A stretch of DNA of 34,192 nucleotides from Gammaproteobacteria bacterium (GTDB lineage: Bacteria > Pseudomonadota > Gammaproteobacteria > Tenderiales > Tenderiaceae), in the NCBI GenBank assembly GCA_021731365.1, contig JAKFXL010000019.1, forward strand, positions 1 through 34,192, given 5' to 3'. Position numbers and translations under genes: made by a program. Under the pieces are notes generated by a model. The model ran no database searches, had not been told where the DNA came from, and saw nothing but the letters and a program-made list of their open reading frames with translations. The number at the start of each line of letters is the position of its first letter. Positions within the stretch are counted from its first letter, which is position 1. Positions 9,338 to 18,851 of this stretch are shown in pieces.

Positions 9338-12019
9338 TTGGAATGTCACTTGGTTTTAGAGCGCGAAAAACACAGGATTAATGTTGTGGGCGGCCTCCTC
9401 CTCGTTGCCCTGACACTGGTAGCGGGAATATCGGTTTTTGTGGTGATGCAGCGACATGCAGAGGCATTGCTTGGCAAAGGGCTTGGGGTCTCGCTGGCGG
9501 GCAATGTTCGTCTGTTTGAGGCGCGCATTGAGCAGGTGCTGAGTAATGTCCAGTCCGTTGCGAACCGCCCGTTTGTCATTCAGAATCTGCAGCTTATTGA
9601 GTCGCAGCCAGATGGTGAGGTAGAGATGCTCGGCCTGCAGAGTGTTGCTACATCGTTTCCAGCAACGGTTTTTACCGCACTCTCTTTTTACGATGTTAAC
9701 GGACGTGAAGTCGCTCAGGTGGGTGATTTCTCTGACAATTATGTTTTAAATGTCCCTTTAAATACAAAAAACAGAACCTTTCTGTTGTGGGATGGGCAGT
9801 TCTTTTTGCGCGCCAGTGCTGACATATTGGATCCGCAAGGGCGGCCTATTGGTAGTGTCAGTGTGGAAGCCTCAATGCCGGTGATTACAGAAGTTTTTTC
9901 TGATATTGCTTCAATCGGCGAAACAGCCGAGTTTGCTGTATGTGTGCAGTTGGCGGACGATGTTAAAAACATGGACTGTTTTCTGAATAGACTCGCTGGA
10001 AAGCTGTTTGAGCGATTCCCCCGTATTGTCGATGGTGCTCCTCTGCCGATGGACCACGCCCTGGAAGGGGATGCAGGCGTGATTTTTGCCAAGGATTATC
10101 GAAGCGAGAAGGTTGTTGCCGCCTATGCGCCTGTGGGTGATTTTGGGATTGGTATGGTGATGAAGGTAGATCAGACGGAGCTGTACCATCCTATAGTGGC
10201 GCAATTAAAATATATCATTCCACTGCTGGCTGCGTTGGTGATGGTGGGAATGTTGCTGTTGCACGTTCTGGTGAGGCCATTGGTGCGTAAGCTGGTGGAT
10301 TCTGAGCGTGCCATGCGTAAGCTCCATGTTGAGTTGAGCCAATTTAAAAATACGTTGGATCAAACACTGGATGGTGTTTTTATGTTTGATCCAAAGACCT
10401 TGCGCTTTACCTATGTTAATGAAGGGGCAAGGCAGCAGGTGGGGTATAGCGAAGCGGAGTTGATGCGGATGTTGGTGACCGATATTGGGACTGACTTTAC
10501 GCTGAAAGGGTTTCAAGAGTTATTGCGGCCATTGGTAGAGGGTGTTCAGCCATCGCTTACTTTTCAGAGTGTGCATCGCCATAAAGATGGGCACGATACA
10601 CCGGTGGAGACATTTCTCCAGCTCATCAGCCTGGAGGGGCAGGGACCCCGTTTTGTGGCGATGGTGAGTGATATCAGTGAACGTCTGCAAGCAGAGCAGC
10701 GAATTGCCCATTTGGCTAACCATGATGCATTGACTAATCTGCCCAACCGTAATCTGTTACAGGACCGAATTAAACAGGCGTTGCTGCAGGCAGTACGTAA
10801 CAATGCGCGCGGAGCGGTGCTGTTTATCGATCTTGATCAATTTAAAACCATCAATGATTCGATGGGCCACAGTGTCGGTGACCTGCTGTTAAAAGAGGTA
10901 GCACAAAGACTGGTCGCCAATTTGCGTGGTCAGGATACGGTGGCACGTCAGGGGGGGGATGAGTTTATTGTCCTGTTACCGGTAGTGACAAACGCCCAGA
11001 GCGCTGGTGTTATCGCGCAAAAATTAATGAAAGATCTGTTTCTGCCTTATGAGATCAATGGTAAGGAGCTGCACCTCAGTGCCAGTATTGGTATCGCCGT
11101 CTTTCCTGACGATGGTGATGAGGCGGATACATTGCTGAAACATAGTGATACGGCGATGTACCACGCCAAGGAGGCGGGGCGTAACAACTTCCAGTTTTTT
11201 GCGCCACAGATGAATCAGCAGGCCGCAGAGAACCAGATGTTAGGTTCCTGCCTGCGTTATGCCCTGGAACGTAATGAGCTGCTGCTGCACTACCAGCCTA
11301 TTGTGGATATGGTGAGTGGAAAGCTGGTTGGCCTGGAGACCTTGATCCGTTGGCAGCACCCTGAACAGGGGTTGATACCGCCGCTTAAGTTTATTCCGCT
11401 GGCAGAGGATACCGGGTTGATTGTGCCCATTGGTGAGTGGGTGTTGCGAACGGCCTGTATGCAGTTGAAGTGGTGGCAGGATCAAGGATATGAGGTGCCA
11501 CAGCTGGCGATCAATCTTTCTGTTAAACAGTTCAGGCAAAATACCTTGGTAGAGAGCATTGTGCGTATCCTGGACGAGACTGGTGTAGATGCCCGTTTTG
11601 TGGAGCTGGAGATTACCGAAAGTATTCTCATTGATAATTTTGATGAGGTGGTTAGTATGTTGCGCACGCTCAGTGATATGGGGCTTAAGTTCTCTCTTGA
11701 CGACTTTGGTACGGGCTACTCCAGTCTGAGTTATCTGAAACGTTTTCCGATTAGCACACTCAAAATTGACCGCTCCTTTGTCAGTAACATGGTGACGGAT
11801 GTTGATGACGCCTCGATTGTCTCGGGCATTATCGGGCTGGCCCACAGCCTGCGTATGAACGTGATTGCAGAAGGGGTCGAGACAGAGGCGCAACGGATTA
11901 TTCTGGCTGAACAGGGGTGTGATCAATATCAGGGCTACTACTTTAGTCGACCGCTGCCAGTCTCTGACATCACCTTAAAGTTGCAGCGGCGAGAGGTGCC
12001 GGAGCCGCTGTCGGAGTAG
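9338..12019 (+). CDS. Membrane PAS-GGDEF-EAL cyclic-di-GMP signalling protein
   Basis: Up to 893 aa. Order: TM1 at about residues 16-37, an extracytoplasmic double-Cache-like sensor at about 40-290, TM2 at about 291-312, PAS at about 335-450, GGDEF at about 455-620 and EAL at about 630-885. The cyclase motif GGDEF (539-543) is intact, with an RxxD inhibitory site (RGQD, 530-533) five residues before it. The phosphodiesterase side keeps ExLxR (ETLIRW, E667), NLSVKQF, ELEITES, DDFGTG (788-793), KIDRSF and AEGVET, so both activities are plausible. There is no ATG start before TM1: the longest frame begins with TTG at 9338 without a clear ribosome-binding site, while GTG at 9386 has AGGA 8 bp upstream and would trim 16 residues. 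The sensed ligand is unknown. It appears monocistronic. Confidence 0.93.
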   Translation: MECHLVLEREKHRINVVGGLLLVALTLVAGISVFVVMQRHAEALLGKGLGVSLAGNVRLFEARIEQVLSNVQSVANRPFVIQNLQLIESQPDGEVEMLGLQSVATSFPATVFTALSFYDVNGREVAQVGDFSDNYVLNVPLNTKNRTFLLWDGQFFLRASADILDPQGRPIGSVSVEASMPVITEVFSDIASIGETAEFAVCVQLADDVKNMDCFLNRLAGKLFERFPRIVDGAPLPMDHALEGDAGVIFAKDYRSEKVVAAYAPVGDFGIGMVMKVDQTELYHPIVAQLKYIIPLLAALVMVGMLLLHVLVRPLVRKLVDSERAMRKLHVELSQFKNTLDQTLDGVFMFDPKTLRFTYVNEGARQQVGYSEAELMRMLVTDIGTDFTLKGFQELLRPLVEGVQPSLTFQSVHRHKDGHDTPVETFLQLISLEGQGPRFVAMVSDISERLQAEQRIAHLANHDALTNLPNRNLLQDRIKQALLQAVRNNARGAVLFIDLDQFKTINDSMGHSVGDLLLKEVAQRLVANLRGQDTVARQGGDEFIVLLPVVTNAQSAGVIAQKLMKDLFLPYEINGKELHLSASIGIAVFPDDGDEADTLLKHSDTAMYHAKEAGRNNFQFFAPQMNQQAAENQMLGSCLRYALERNELLLHYQPIVDMVSGKLVGLETLIRWQHPEQGLIPPLKFIPLAEDTGLIVPIGEWVLRTACMQLKWWQDQGYEVPQLAINLSVKQFRQNTLVESIVRILDETGVDARFVELEITESILIDNFDEVVSMLRTLSDMGLKFSLDDFGTGYSSLSYLKRFPISTLKIDRSFVSNMVTDVDDASIVSGIIGLAHSLRMNVIAEGVETEAQRIILAEQGCDQYQGYYFSRPLPVSDITLKLQRREVPEPLSE

Positions 12020-12354
12020 CTCCTGCTCTGCAGTACTCACCTTTGTGGTGTGACAGCCGGTGATAGCCGCTGATTGCTTTTCTGCTGTTTTTTCGTGATA
12101 TTGAATCCCATAGCGCTGGCTATACCTGCCCAGAGGGCTGTGCTGCCGCATCTCTTTGTTAGTACGGGGGGTGGCGCTGATTTCCTGTTTAGCGCAAAAA
12201 AAGGTAAAATCACCCGCTTGTTTCAGCGGCTTGAAAACAGAGCCCCGGTTTTGTAAAAGCATAAAGATCGTTGATCTTGGCGTGGTGGCCCGGTAACGGC
12301 CCGCGTTGCATCTGTCGTGAAGACAGGAATTTTTATATTGAGGATTGAAGTTCT
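12020..12354. promoter_or_regulatory. aceE upstream region with a weak candidate promoter
   Basis: 335 bp without a convincing gene; a 60-codon open frame at 12074-12256 has no ribosome-binding site. The best promoter candidate is TTGAAA (12231-12236), 17 bp, then TAAAAG (12254-12259) with a TG just before it (extended -10). That would start transcription near 12266, leaving a leader of about 90 nt. I saw no PdhR-type AATTGGT/ACCAATT operator. An AGGA at about 12342 serves as ribosome-binding site for aceE. Confidence 0.4.
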
Positions 12355-15015
12355 ATGTCTCAGCTAGCGCAGTTACCCGATATTGACACCGTAGAAACCC
12401 AGGAGTGGATTGACGCCCTTGAGGCTGTCATCGAAAAGGAAGGTGTTGAACGCGCCCACTATTTATTGGAGCAGATGATCGACAAGGCACGCCGCAGCGG
12501 CGCCAACCTGCCTTATTCGGCCAATACCGCCTATGTGAACACCATTCCACCGCACCTGGAGGCGCCGCTTCCCGGCGACCAGGCGATCGAGGACCGCATC
12601 CGCTCCTTTATTCGCTGGAACGCCATCGCCATGGTGGTGAAGGCCAATCGCAAGGCCTCAGAGCTGGGCGGCCATATCGCCACGTTTGCCTCGGCGGCGG
12701 TGCTTTATGATATTGGTTACAACCACTTCTGGCGCGCACCCTCCCATGAACATGGCGGTGACCTGATCTACTCTCAGGGTCACGCCTCACCCGGCACCTA
12801 TGCCCGTGCCTTCCTTGAGGGGCGTCTCACAGAGGAGCAGCTTGATAACTTCCGTCAGGAGGTGGATGGCAAAGGTTTGTCCTCCTATCCGCATCCCTGG
12901 CTGATGCCGGACTTCTGGCAGTTCCCCACCGTATCGATGGGTCTGGGTCCGATTATGTCGATCTATCAGGCGCGCTTCATGAAGTACCTGCAGGATCGTG
13001 GTCTGGCCGATACCAAAAACCGTAAGGTTTGGGCCTTCCTCGGTGATGGCGAGACCGATGAGCCGGAATCTCTCGGCGCCATCACCCTGGCCTCCCGTGA
13101 AAAACTCGATAATCTGGTCTGGGTGGTCAACTGCAACTTGCAGCGTCTGGATGGCCCGGTGCGTGGCAACGGCAAGATCATTCAGGAGCTGGAGGCGAGC
13201 TTCCGTGGCGCTGGCTGGAATGTGATCAAGGTGTTGTGGGGCTCCTACTGGGATCCGCTGCTGGCCAAGGATAAAAATGGTCTGTTGCAGAAACGCATGA
13301 TGGAGTGTGTGGATGGCGACTTCCAGAACTACAAATCTAAAGATGGCGCCTATGTGCGTGAGCACTTCTTTGGCAAGTATCCAGAGCTGCTGGCGATGGT
13401 CGCAAAGATGTCTGACGATGATGTCTGGCGTCTCAACCGTGGTGGTCACGATCCACACAAGGTCTACGCCGCGTACAAGGCCGCCGTTGATAGCGGCCAG
13501 CCAAGTGTCATTCTGGCCCACACCGTTAAAGGTTACGGCATGGGTGCAGCGGGCGAAGGGCAGAACCGTACCCACTCACAGAAGAAGCTCGGCGATGATG
13601 AGATGATCTACGTCCGTGATCGTTTTAATATCCCGTTGAGTGATGAAGATGCTGCCGCCGGGACCTACTACAAACCGGCCGCTGACAGCCCCGAGATGGT
13701 CTACATGCACGCCCGCCGCAAGGAGCTGGGCGGTTACTTGCCGGCGCGCTACCACAGCGCCGCACCGTTGGAGGTGCCGCCACTGTCGGACTTCGATGTG
13801 CTGTTGCAGGGCAGTGGTGACAAAGAGATGTCGACCACCATGGCCTATGTCCGTATGTTGACGCTGCTCTGCCGTGACAAAAAGATCGGCAAACATATCG
13901 TGCCGATCGTGCCTGATGAGGCACGTACCTTTGGTATGGAGGGCATGTTCCGCCAGCTCGGTATCTACTCCTCTGTTGGCCAGCTCTACACGCCACAGGA
14001 TAAAGAGGAGATCATGTTCTATAAAGAGGACAAGTCCGGCCAGATCCTCGAAGAGGGGATCAACGAGGCGGGTTCCATGTCCTCATGGATTGCGGCGGCC
14101 ACCTCCTACAGTTCACATGGCGTCAATACCGTTCCTTTCTATATCTACTATTCGATGTTTGGTTTCCAGCGCATCGGCGATCTGGCCTGGGCGGCGGGTG
14201 ACATGCAGGCGCGTGGATTCCTGATCGGCGCCACTGCCGGTCGTACCACACTGGCCGGTGAAGGGCTGCAACACCAGGATGGCCACGGTCTGATCCTGGC
14301 GGGCACCATCCCCAACTGCATCAGCTACGATCCAACCTTCGGTTATGAACTGGCGGTAATTGTGCAGGACGGCATGCGCCGCATGTACGAAAAGCAGGAG
14401 AGTGTCTTCTACTACATCACCACCATGAACGAAAATTACGTTCACCCAGCCATGCCAAAGGGTGCCGAGCCAGGCATCATCAAGGGCATGTACAAGCTGC
14501 GTACTGGCGGTAAAAAGAAAAACAAGGTGCAGCTGCTTGGCTCCGGCACCATCCTGCGCGAGGTGATGGCCGCGGCCGACCTGCTGCGTGATGAGTGGGA
14601 TGTCGACGCCGACATCTGGAGCGCCACCAGCATCAATGAACTGACCCGTGAGGCGCAGGATTGTGACCGCTGGAACCGCCTGCACCCGGCAGCAACAGCA
14701 AAGGTGCCATATGTCGCGCAATGTTTTGAGGGCGTGAAAGGGCCGTTTATCGCCGCCACCGACTACATTCGCAACTACGCCGAGCAGCTCCGCAAGTGGG
14801 TCCCTGGCCGTTACGAAGTGCTCGGTACCGATGGTTTTGGTCGCAGTGATACCCGCGCCCAGCTGCGTAAACACTTTGAGGTGAACAGCTACCACGTGGT
14901 GGTCGCTGCCCTTAAGGCGCTGGCTGACGAAGGCCAGCTGCCCGCTGCCAAGGTGACCGAGGCGATTGCCAAATACGGCATCGATGCAGAAAAAACCAAC
15001 CCGCTGTTTGCGTAA
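12355..15015 (+). CDS. aceE: Pyruvate dehydrogenase E1 component (homodimeric type)
   Basis: 886-aa thiamine-diphosphate-dependent E1, decarboxylating pyruvate and transferring the acetyl group to the lipoyl domain of E2; almost exactly the length of E. coli AceE (887 aa). The ThDP/Mg motif starts with GDGETDEPE at residue 230, the same position as in E. coli, and ends with the [14 protein letters not shown] segment. [20 protein letters not shown], the [17 protein letters not shown] loop (with the catalytic-loop histidines) and the C-terminal [17 protein letters not shown] motif are all present. It is the first gene of an aceE-aceF-(membrane protein)-lpd cluster, with 19 bp to aceF. No truncation or frameshift was seen. 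Confidence 0.97.
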   Translation: MSQLAQLPDIDTVETQEWIDALEAVIEKEGVERAHYLLEQMIDKARRSGANLPYSANTAYVNTIPPHLEAPLPGDQAIEDRIRSFIRWNAIAMVVKANRKASELGGHIATFASAAVLYDIGYNHFWRAPSHEHGGDLIYSQGHASPGTYARAFLEGRLTEEQLDNFRQEVDGKGLSSYPHPWLMPDFWQFPTVSMGLGPIMSIYQARFMKYLQDRGLADTKNRKVWAFLGDGETDEPESLGAITLASREKLDNLVWVVNCNLQRLDGPVRGNGKIIQELEASFRGAGWNVIKVLWGSYWDPLLAKDKNGLLQKRMMECVDGDFQNYKSKDGAYVREHFFGKYPELLAMVAKMSDDDVWRLNRGGHDPHKVYAAYKAAVDSGQPSVILAHTVKGYGMGAAGEGQNRTHSQKKLGDDEMIYVRDRFNIPLSDEDAAAGTYYKPAADSPEMVYMHARRKELGGYLPARYHSAAPLEVPPLSDFDVLLQGSGDKEMSTTMAYVRMLTLLCRDKKIGKHIVPIVPDEARTFGMEGMFRQLGIYSSVGQLYTPQDKEEIMFYKEDKSGQILEEGINEAGSMSSWIAAATSYSSHGVNTVPFYIYYSMFGFQRIGDLAWAAGDMQARGFLIGATAGRTTLAGEGLQHQDGHGLILAGTIPNCISYDPTFGYELAVIVQDGMRRMYEKQESVFYYITTMNENYVHPAMPKGAEPGIIKGMYKLRTGGKKKNKVQLLGSGTILREVMAAADLLRDEWDVDADIWSATSINELTREAQDCDRWNRLHPAATAKVPYVAQCFEGVKGPFIAATDYIRNYAEQLRKWVPGRYEVLGTDGFGRSDTRAQLRKHFEVNSYHVVVAALKALADEGQLPAAKVTEAIAKYGIDAEKTNPLFA

Positions 15016-15034
15016 CCGGGACGAGAAAAATAAG

Positions 15035-16339
15035 ATGGCAAAAGAGATATTTGTACCTGATATTGGCGACTTCAAAGATGTTGAAGTGATTGAAGTGCTG
15101 GTCGGCGTGGGTGACACCATCGATGTCGACCAGTCTTTGATCTCGGTAGAATCCGACAAGGCGGCGATGGAGATCCCGGCCCCCGAGGCGGGTGTGGTTA
15201 AGGAGATGAAGATCAAGATTGGCGATCATATCTCTAAAGGCTCGCTGATCCTGTTGCTGGAGCCTGCTGCCAGCGAGGCAAGTGCGGCTTCGGCACCCGA
15301 GGCTGCCGCGCCGAAGGTAGAGGCAGCCCCTGCTGCTGCATCGGTACCGGCACAGCCACCAGCACCCGCCAAACCAGCCGCACCTGTTGCAGCAGCCCCC
15401 GTGCGCCAGTCACCCACCGCCCAGATCGACGAGGCCGGATTTGCCAAGGCCTATGCCAGCCCTTCGGTGCGCAAGTTTGCCCGTGAGCTGGGGGTTGATC
15501 TCGGCAAGGTCGATGGCAGTGGCCGCAAGGGCCGCATCATTCATGAAGATGTGCAGGGCTTTGTCAAACGCGTCCTCAGTCAGCCCGCCGCGGCGGGTGG
15601 TCTGGGTGTAGCGCCGATGCCCGATATCGACTTCAGCCAGTGGGGCGCTGTCGAAAGCAAGCCACTGACCAAGATCAACAAGCTCACCGGCCAGTTCCTG
15701 CACCGCAACTGGGTCACCGTTCCCCACGTCACCCAGTTTGACGAGTCCGACATCACCGATATGGAGAGTTTCCGCAAGGAGATGGCGGCTGAGTACAAAG
15801 AGCGTGGCATCAAGATCACGCCGTTGGTCTTTATGATGAAGGCGGTGGTCTCGGCGATGAAGCAGTACCCACGTTTCAACTCATCACTCGATGCCACTGG
15901 CGAAAATCTGATCATGAAGAGTTACTTCAACATCGGTATCGCCGTGGATACACCTGATGGTCTGGTGGTGCCGGTGGTGCGTGATGTCGATCGCAAAACA
16001 CTGGTGGACCTGGCGGTGGAGCTGGGCGAGATCAGCGTCAAGGCGCGTGATAAAAAACTCAAACCCGGCGACATGCAGGGTGGCTGCCTCACCATCTCCA
16101 GCCTCGGCGGCATTGGTGGCACCAAGTTCACTCCGATTGTGAATGCGCCGGAAGTGGCGATCCTCGGCGTCTCGCGCGCCAAGATGCAGCCGGTCTGGAA
16201 TGGCAAAGAGTTTGAGCCGCGCCTGATGTTGCCGCTGTCACTCTCTTACGATCATCGGGTGATCGATGGTGCTGACGGCGCGCGGTTCACCTCGTTCCTC
16301 AGTCGTGTGCTCTCTGATACACGTCGGTTGTTGCTGTAA
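15035..16339 (+). CDS. aceF: Pyruvate dehydrogenase E2 (dihydrolipoyl acetyltransferase), single lipoyl domain
   Basis: 434-aa E2 core of the pyruvate dehydrogenase complex, passing acetyl from the lipoyl arm to CoA. An N-terminal lipoyl domain (about 1-75, lipoylated K42 in ESDKAAME) is followed by an Ala/Pro-rich swinging linker (about 80-130), a peripheral-subunit-binding domain ([13 protein letters not shown] ... GSGRKGRI, about 135-172) and the acetyltransferase domain, with catalytic H407 and D411 in [12 protein letters not shown]. Only one lipoyl domain is present; E. coli AceF has three, in a 630-aa protein. The frame is open back to 14966 inside aceE, but the ATG at 15035 begins directly at the lipoyl domain and follows the aceE stop by 19 bp, so I chose it. 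Confidence 0.95.
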   Translation: MAKEIFVPDIGDFKDVEVIEVLVGVGDTIDVDQSLISVESDKAAMEIPAPEAGVVKEMKIKIGDHISKGSLILLLEPAASEASAASAPEAAAPKVEAAPAAASVPAQPPAPAKPAAPVAAAPVRQSPTAQIDEAGFAKAYASPSVRKFARELGVDLGKVDGSGRKGRIIHEDVQGFVKRVLSQPAAAGGLGVAPMPDIDFSQWGAVESKPLTKINKLTGQFLHRNWVTVPHVTQFDESDITDMESFRKEMAAEYKERGIKITPLVFMMKAVVSAMKQYPRFNSSLDATGENLIMKSYFNIGIAVDTPDGLVVPVVRDVDRKTLVDLAVELGEISVKARDKKLKPGDMQGGCLTISSLGGIGGTKFTPIVNAPEVAILGVSRAKMQPVWNGKEFEPRLMLPLSLSYDHRVIDGADGARFTSFLSRVLSDTRRLLL

Positions 16340-16379
16340 TCTACGCGACTGATGTAGGCGGTCAGATAGGGAGCGCTGT

Positions 16380-16838
16380 ATGTCCGAGTTAGAAAAAAAA
16401 TACCAGGCTCTCGTCGCACAGGGTTGGAGTGGCATGTTGTTCCTGCTGCTCACAATGTTCATCACCGATTTAGTGGAGTTGTCACTGCCGGGGGATTTTA
16501 AGGCGCTCTCTATGCGGCTCTCCCTCGACCCCGGAATGGTGGGGTTGTGGGTATTGGCCGGGATTATCTGCCTCAATGTCGTTGGGCAGATGGCGATACG
16601 CGCCGTCTATAAACGTAGCTGTCGCTGGTGGGTTTTTGGCGTCACTGTGGCCTATGTCGCCTTTTTTCTGCTCCACCAGATTGTCCATCTGCTGAATGGT
16701 GAAGGCTTTGATATCCACTTCATTCTGGACACCACTCACCATGTCGTCGGATTCTGGGCGATCTGGGCGGCCTACCGTTGGGCCAGATTGGCGACGCGTG
16801 ACCATGACGATTCGCCCGCGCCGTTACTCTTCAATTAA
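16380..16838 (+). CDS. Small four-helix membrane protein inside the pyruvate dehydrogenase operon
   Basis: 152 aa, not recognised. Four hydrophobic segments are visible at about residues 19-37, 58-80, 81-103 and 114-137, so it is probably an inner-membrane protein. Histidines cluster around the last two helices (HQIVHLL, DIHFILDTTHHVV), which could bind a metal or haem, but nothing proves it. An AGGGAG site lies 8 bp before the ATG. It sits 40 bp after aceF and 33 bp before lpd on the same strand, so it is almost certainly co-transcribed with the complex. No known subunit of pyruvate dehydrogenase looks like this. Function unknown. Confidence 0.8.
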   Translation: MSELEKKYQALVAQGWSGMLFLLLTMFITDLVELSLPGDFKALSMRLSLDPGMVGLWVLAGIICLNVVGQMAIRAVYKRSCRWWVFGVTVAYVAFFLLHQIVHLLNGEGFDIHFILDTTHHVVGFWAIWAAYRWARLATRDHDDSPAPLLFN

Positions 16839-16871
16839 ATTAAGACGAATTCAGGAATCAAAGGGATACCC

Positions 16872-18620
16872 ATGAGCAATATCGTTGAGATCAAGGTGCC
16901 GGATATCGGTGACTTCAAAGAGGTTGAGGTCATCGAGATACTGGTTGGGGTTGGCGACACCATTAAACCCGAGCAGTCGCTGATCTCTGTTGAGTCCGAC
17001 AAGGCCGCCATGGAGATCCCGGCGCCGCAGGCCGGTGTGGTGAAAGAGCTGTTGCTCAAGATCGGTGACAAGGTCTCTCTCGGTAGCACCATTCTCAAGC
17101 TTGAAATGGAAGAGGCTGTGGCCGCAACAGCTGCACCTGCTGCAGAAAAACCTGCGTCAACTTCAGCGCCAGTCGCCGCCGCACCGCAGTCCGCCAGCTA
17201 CAGTGGCAGTGTTGATGTTCAGGCTGAAATCGTTGTGCTCGGTTCCGGCCCCGGTGGCTACACCGCCGCTTTTCGCGCCGCTGATCTCGGCAAGAAAGTT
17301 GTCATGATCGAACGTTACGACATCATCGGTGGTGTCTGTTTGAATGTTGGCTGCATCCCCTCCAAGGCGTTGCTGCACACCGCTCAGGTGATCAACGAAG
17401 CGGCTGAGTTTCATGAGATTGGCGTTGAGTTCAACACACCGAAGATCGACATGGACAAACTGCGCGCCCACAAAGAGAGCGTGGTTGGCAGGCTCACTGG
17501 CGGTCTCAAACAGCTGGCCAAACAGCGCAAGGTTGAGGTCGTACACGGCTACGGCAAATTCACCTCGCCCAATACCATCGAAGTGGTGGCCGCTGATGGC
17601 AGCAAGAAGATCGTTGGTTTTGAAAGCTGCATCATCGCCGCCGGTTCGCGTGTCACCAAACTGCCCTTTATCCCCTGGGCCGATTCACGCGTGATGGACT
17701 CTACCGATGCGCTGGAAATTGAGGAGGTGCCCAAGCGCCTGCTGGTGGTGGGCGGTGGCATCATCGGTCTGGAGATGGCAACGGTTTACGATGCACTTGG
17801 CGCCAAGGTCACCGTGGTGGAGCTCTCGCCAGGTTTGATGCCCGGTGTCGATCGTGACATCGTGCGGCCACTCGAACGGCGCATTAAAAAGCGTTACGAA
17901 AATATCTACCTCAATACCAAAGTCACCGCTATCGAGCCGACCGATGCAGGTCTGCTCTGTTCGTTTGAAGGCAAAGGAGCACCGGCCACGGATACCTTTG
18001 ATCGCGTACTGGTCTCCATCGGCCGTACCCCCAACGGCAAGTTGATCGATGCAGATAAAGCGGGCGTCACCGTAAACGAGGCGGGTTTTATCCCGGTTGA
18101 TAAGCAGATGCGCACTAACGTGCCGCACATCTTTGCCATCGGCGATGTGGTGGGCCAACCGATGCTGGCCCACAAAGCAACACATGAAGGCCGAACTGCG
18201 GCCGAAGTGATTGCCGGCATGAACTCATTCTTCGATGCCCGTACCATCCCTTCTGTCGCCTACACCGACCCCGAAGTGGCGTGGATGGGCAAAACCGAAG
18301 AGCAGTGCAAGGCCGAAGGCATTGAATATACCAAAGGTGTATTCCCTTGGGCTGCGTCTGGCCGTTCGCTTTCCATTGGCCGTGATGAAGGCATGACCAA
18401 AGTTCTTTTTGGCGCTGATCATAAAATTATTGGTGCCGCGATTGTGGGCACCAACGCCGGAGAATTGATTGCTGAAGCAGTATTGGCGTTAGAAATGGGG
18501 GCTGATGCCCATGATATTGGAATGGCCATTCATCCTCATCCAACGTTGTCAGAAACATTAAACTTTGCTGCCGAGGTGGCGCTGGGGAGCTGTACTGATA
18601 TTTACGCGCCAAAAAAATAG
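16872..18620 (+). CDS. lpd: Dihydrolipoamide dehydrogenase with N-terminal lipoyl domain (E3)
   Basis: 582-aa fusion. Residues 1-77 form a lipoyl domain (K44 in ESDKAAME). An Ala/Pro/Ser linker runs to about residue 112, and the rest is a full FAD/NAD disulfide oxidoreductase. Visible are the FAD fingerprint GSGPGG (124-129), the redox disulfide C156/C161 in GGVCLNVGCIPSK, the second nucleotide fold VVGGGIIGLE, the FAD loop IFAIGDVV, and the C-terminal active-site pair H556/E561 in HPHPTLSE. It reoxidises dihydrolipoamide on E2 with NAD+. Lipoyl-fused E3 proteins are known from other beta- and gammaproteobacteria (e.g. Neisseria P64k). It ends the operon and is followed by a strong terminator. 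Confidence 0.96.
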   Translation: MSNIVEIKVPDIGDFKEVEVIEILVGVGDTIKPEQSLISVESDKAAMEIPAPQAGVVKELLLKIGDKVSLGSTILKLEMEEAVAATAAPAAEKPASTSAPVAAAPQSASYSGSVDVQAEIVVLGSGPGGYTAAFRAADLGKKVVMIERYDIIGGVCLNVGCIPSKALLHTAQVINEAAEFHEIGVEFNTPKIDMDKLRAHKESVVGRLTGGLKQLAKQRKVEVVHGYGKFTSPNTIEVVAADGSKKIVGFESCIIAAGSRVTKLPFIPWADSRVMDSTDALEIEEVPKRLLVVGGGIIGLEMATVYDALGAKVTVVELSPGLMPGVDRDIVRPLERRIKKRYENIYLNTKVTAIEPTDAGLLCSFEGKGAPATDTFDRVLVSIGRTPNGKLIDADKAGVTVNEAGFIPVDKQMRTNVPHIFAIGDVVGQPMLAHKATHEGRTAAEVIAGMNSFFDARTIPSVAYTDPEVAWMGKTEEQCKAEGIEYTKGVFPWAASGRSLSIGRDEGMTKVLFGADHKIIGAAIVGTNAGELIAEAVLALEMGADAHDIGMAIHPHPTLSETLNFAAEVALGSCTDIYAPKK

Positions 18621-18640
18621 TGGCGGTAGGTTATATATTA

Positions 18641-18671
18641 AAAAGTCCCAGCCATGTGCTGGGATTTTTTT
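18641..18671 (+). terminator. Intrinsic terminator after lpd
   Basis: A perfect 7-bp stem TCCCAGC / GCTGGGA (18646-18652, 18658-18664) with loop CATGT is followed by seven T residues and preceded by an A-tract that can extend the stem. It lies 26 bp after the lpd stop and closes the pyruvate dehydrogenase operon. Confidence 0.9.
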
Positions 18672-18851
18672 GTCGAAAAAAATATGGGCTATAAAGTAAT
18701 ATGTAGGTTGTGTCGATAGGCTCAGTTGTTTTGTTTTTTTTAGGGAGTGTCATGGATGGTACAACTAGCGGATGGTAAGTCGTAAAAAGCTGGGGCAGGG
18801 TTGTACATCCTAAGACATTATATTTTAGTCTAAGTAAAGGGAAGAACTGTG

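Noticed and set aside
12074-12256. 60-codon open frame before aceE with a hydrophobic start
   Set aside because: No Shine-Dalgarno sequence, and it overlaps the best aceE promoter candidate; kept as intergenic.
12787-13575. 262-codon minus-strand open frame inside aceE
   Set aside because: Shadow of the highly conserved aceE coding sequence.
14113-15216. 367-codon minus-strand open frame across aceE and aceF
   Set aside because: It crosses two well-supported genes on the other strand and has no ribosome-binding site or family resemblance; a GC-bias shadow.
18758-18775. Sigma-54 promoter before the PEP-CTERM-like gene (TGGTAC...AGC)
   Set aside because: The GG and GC elements are not at the required -24/-12 spacing.
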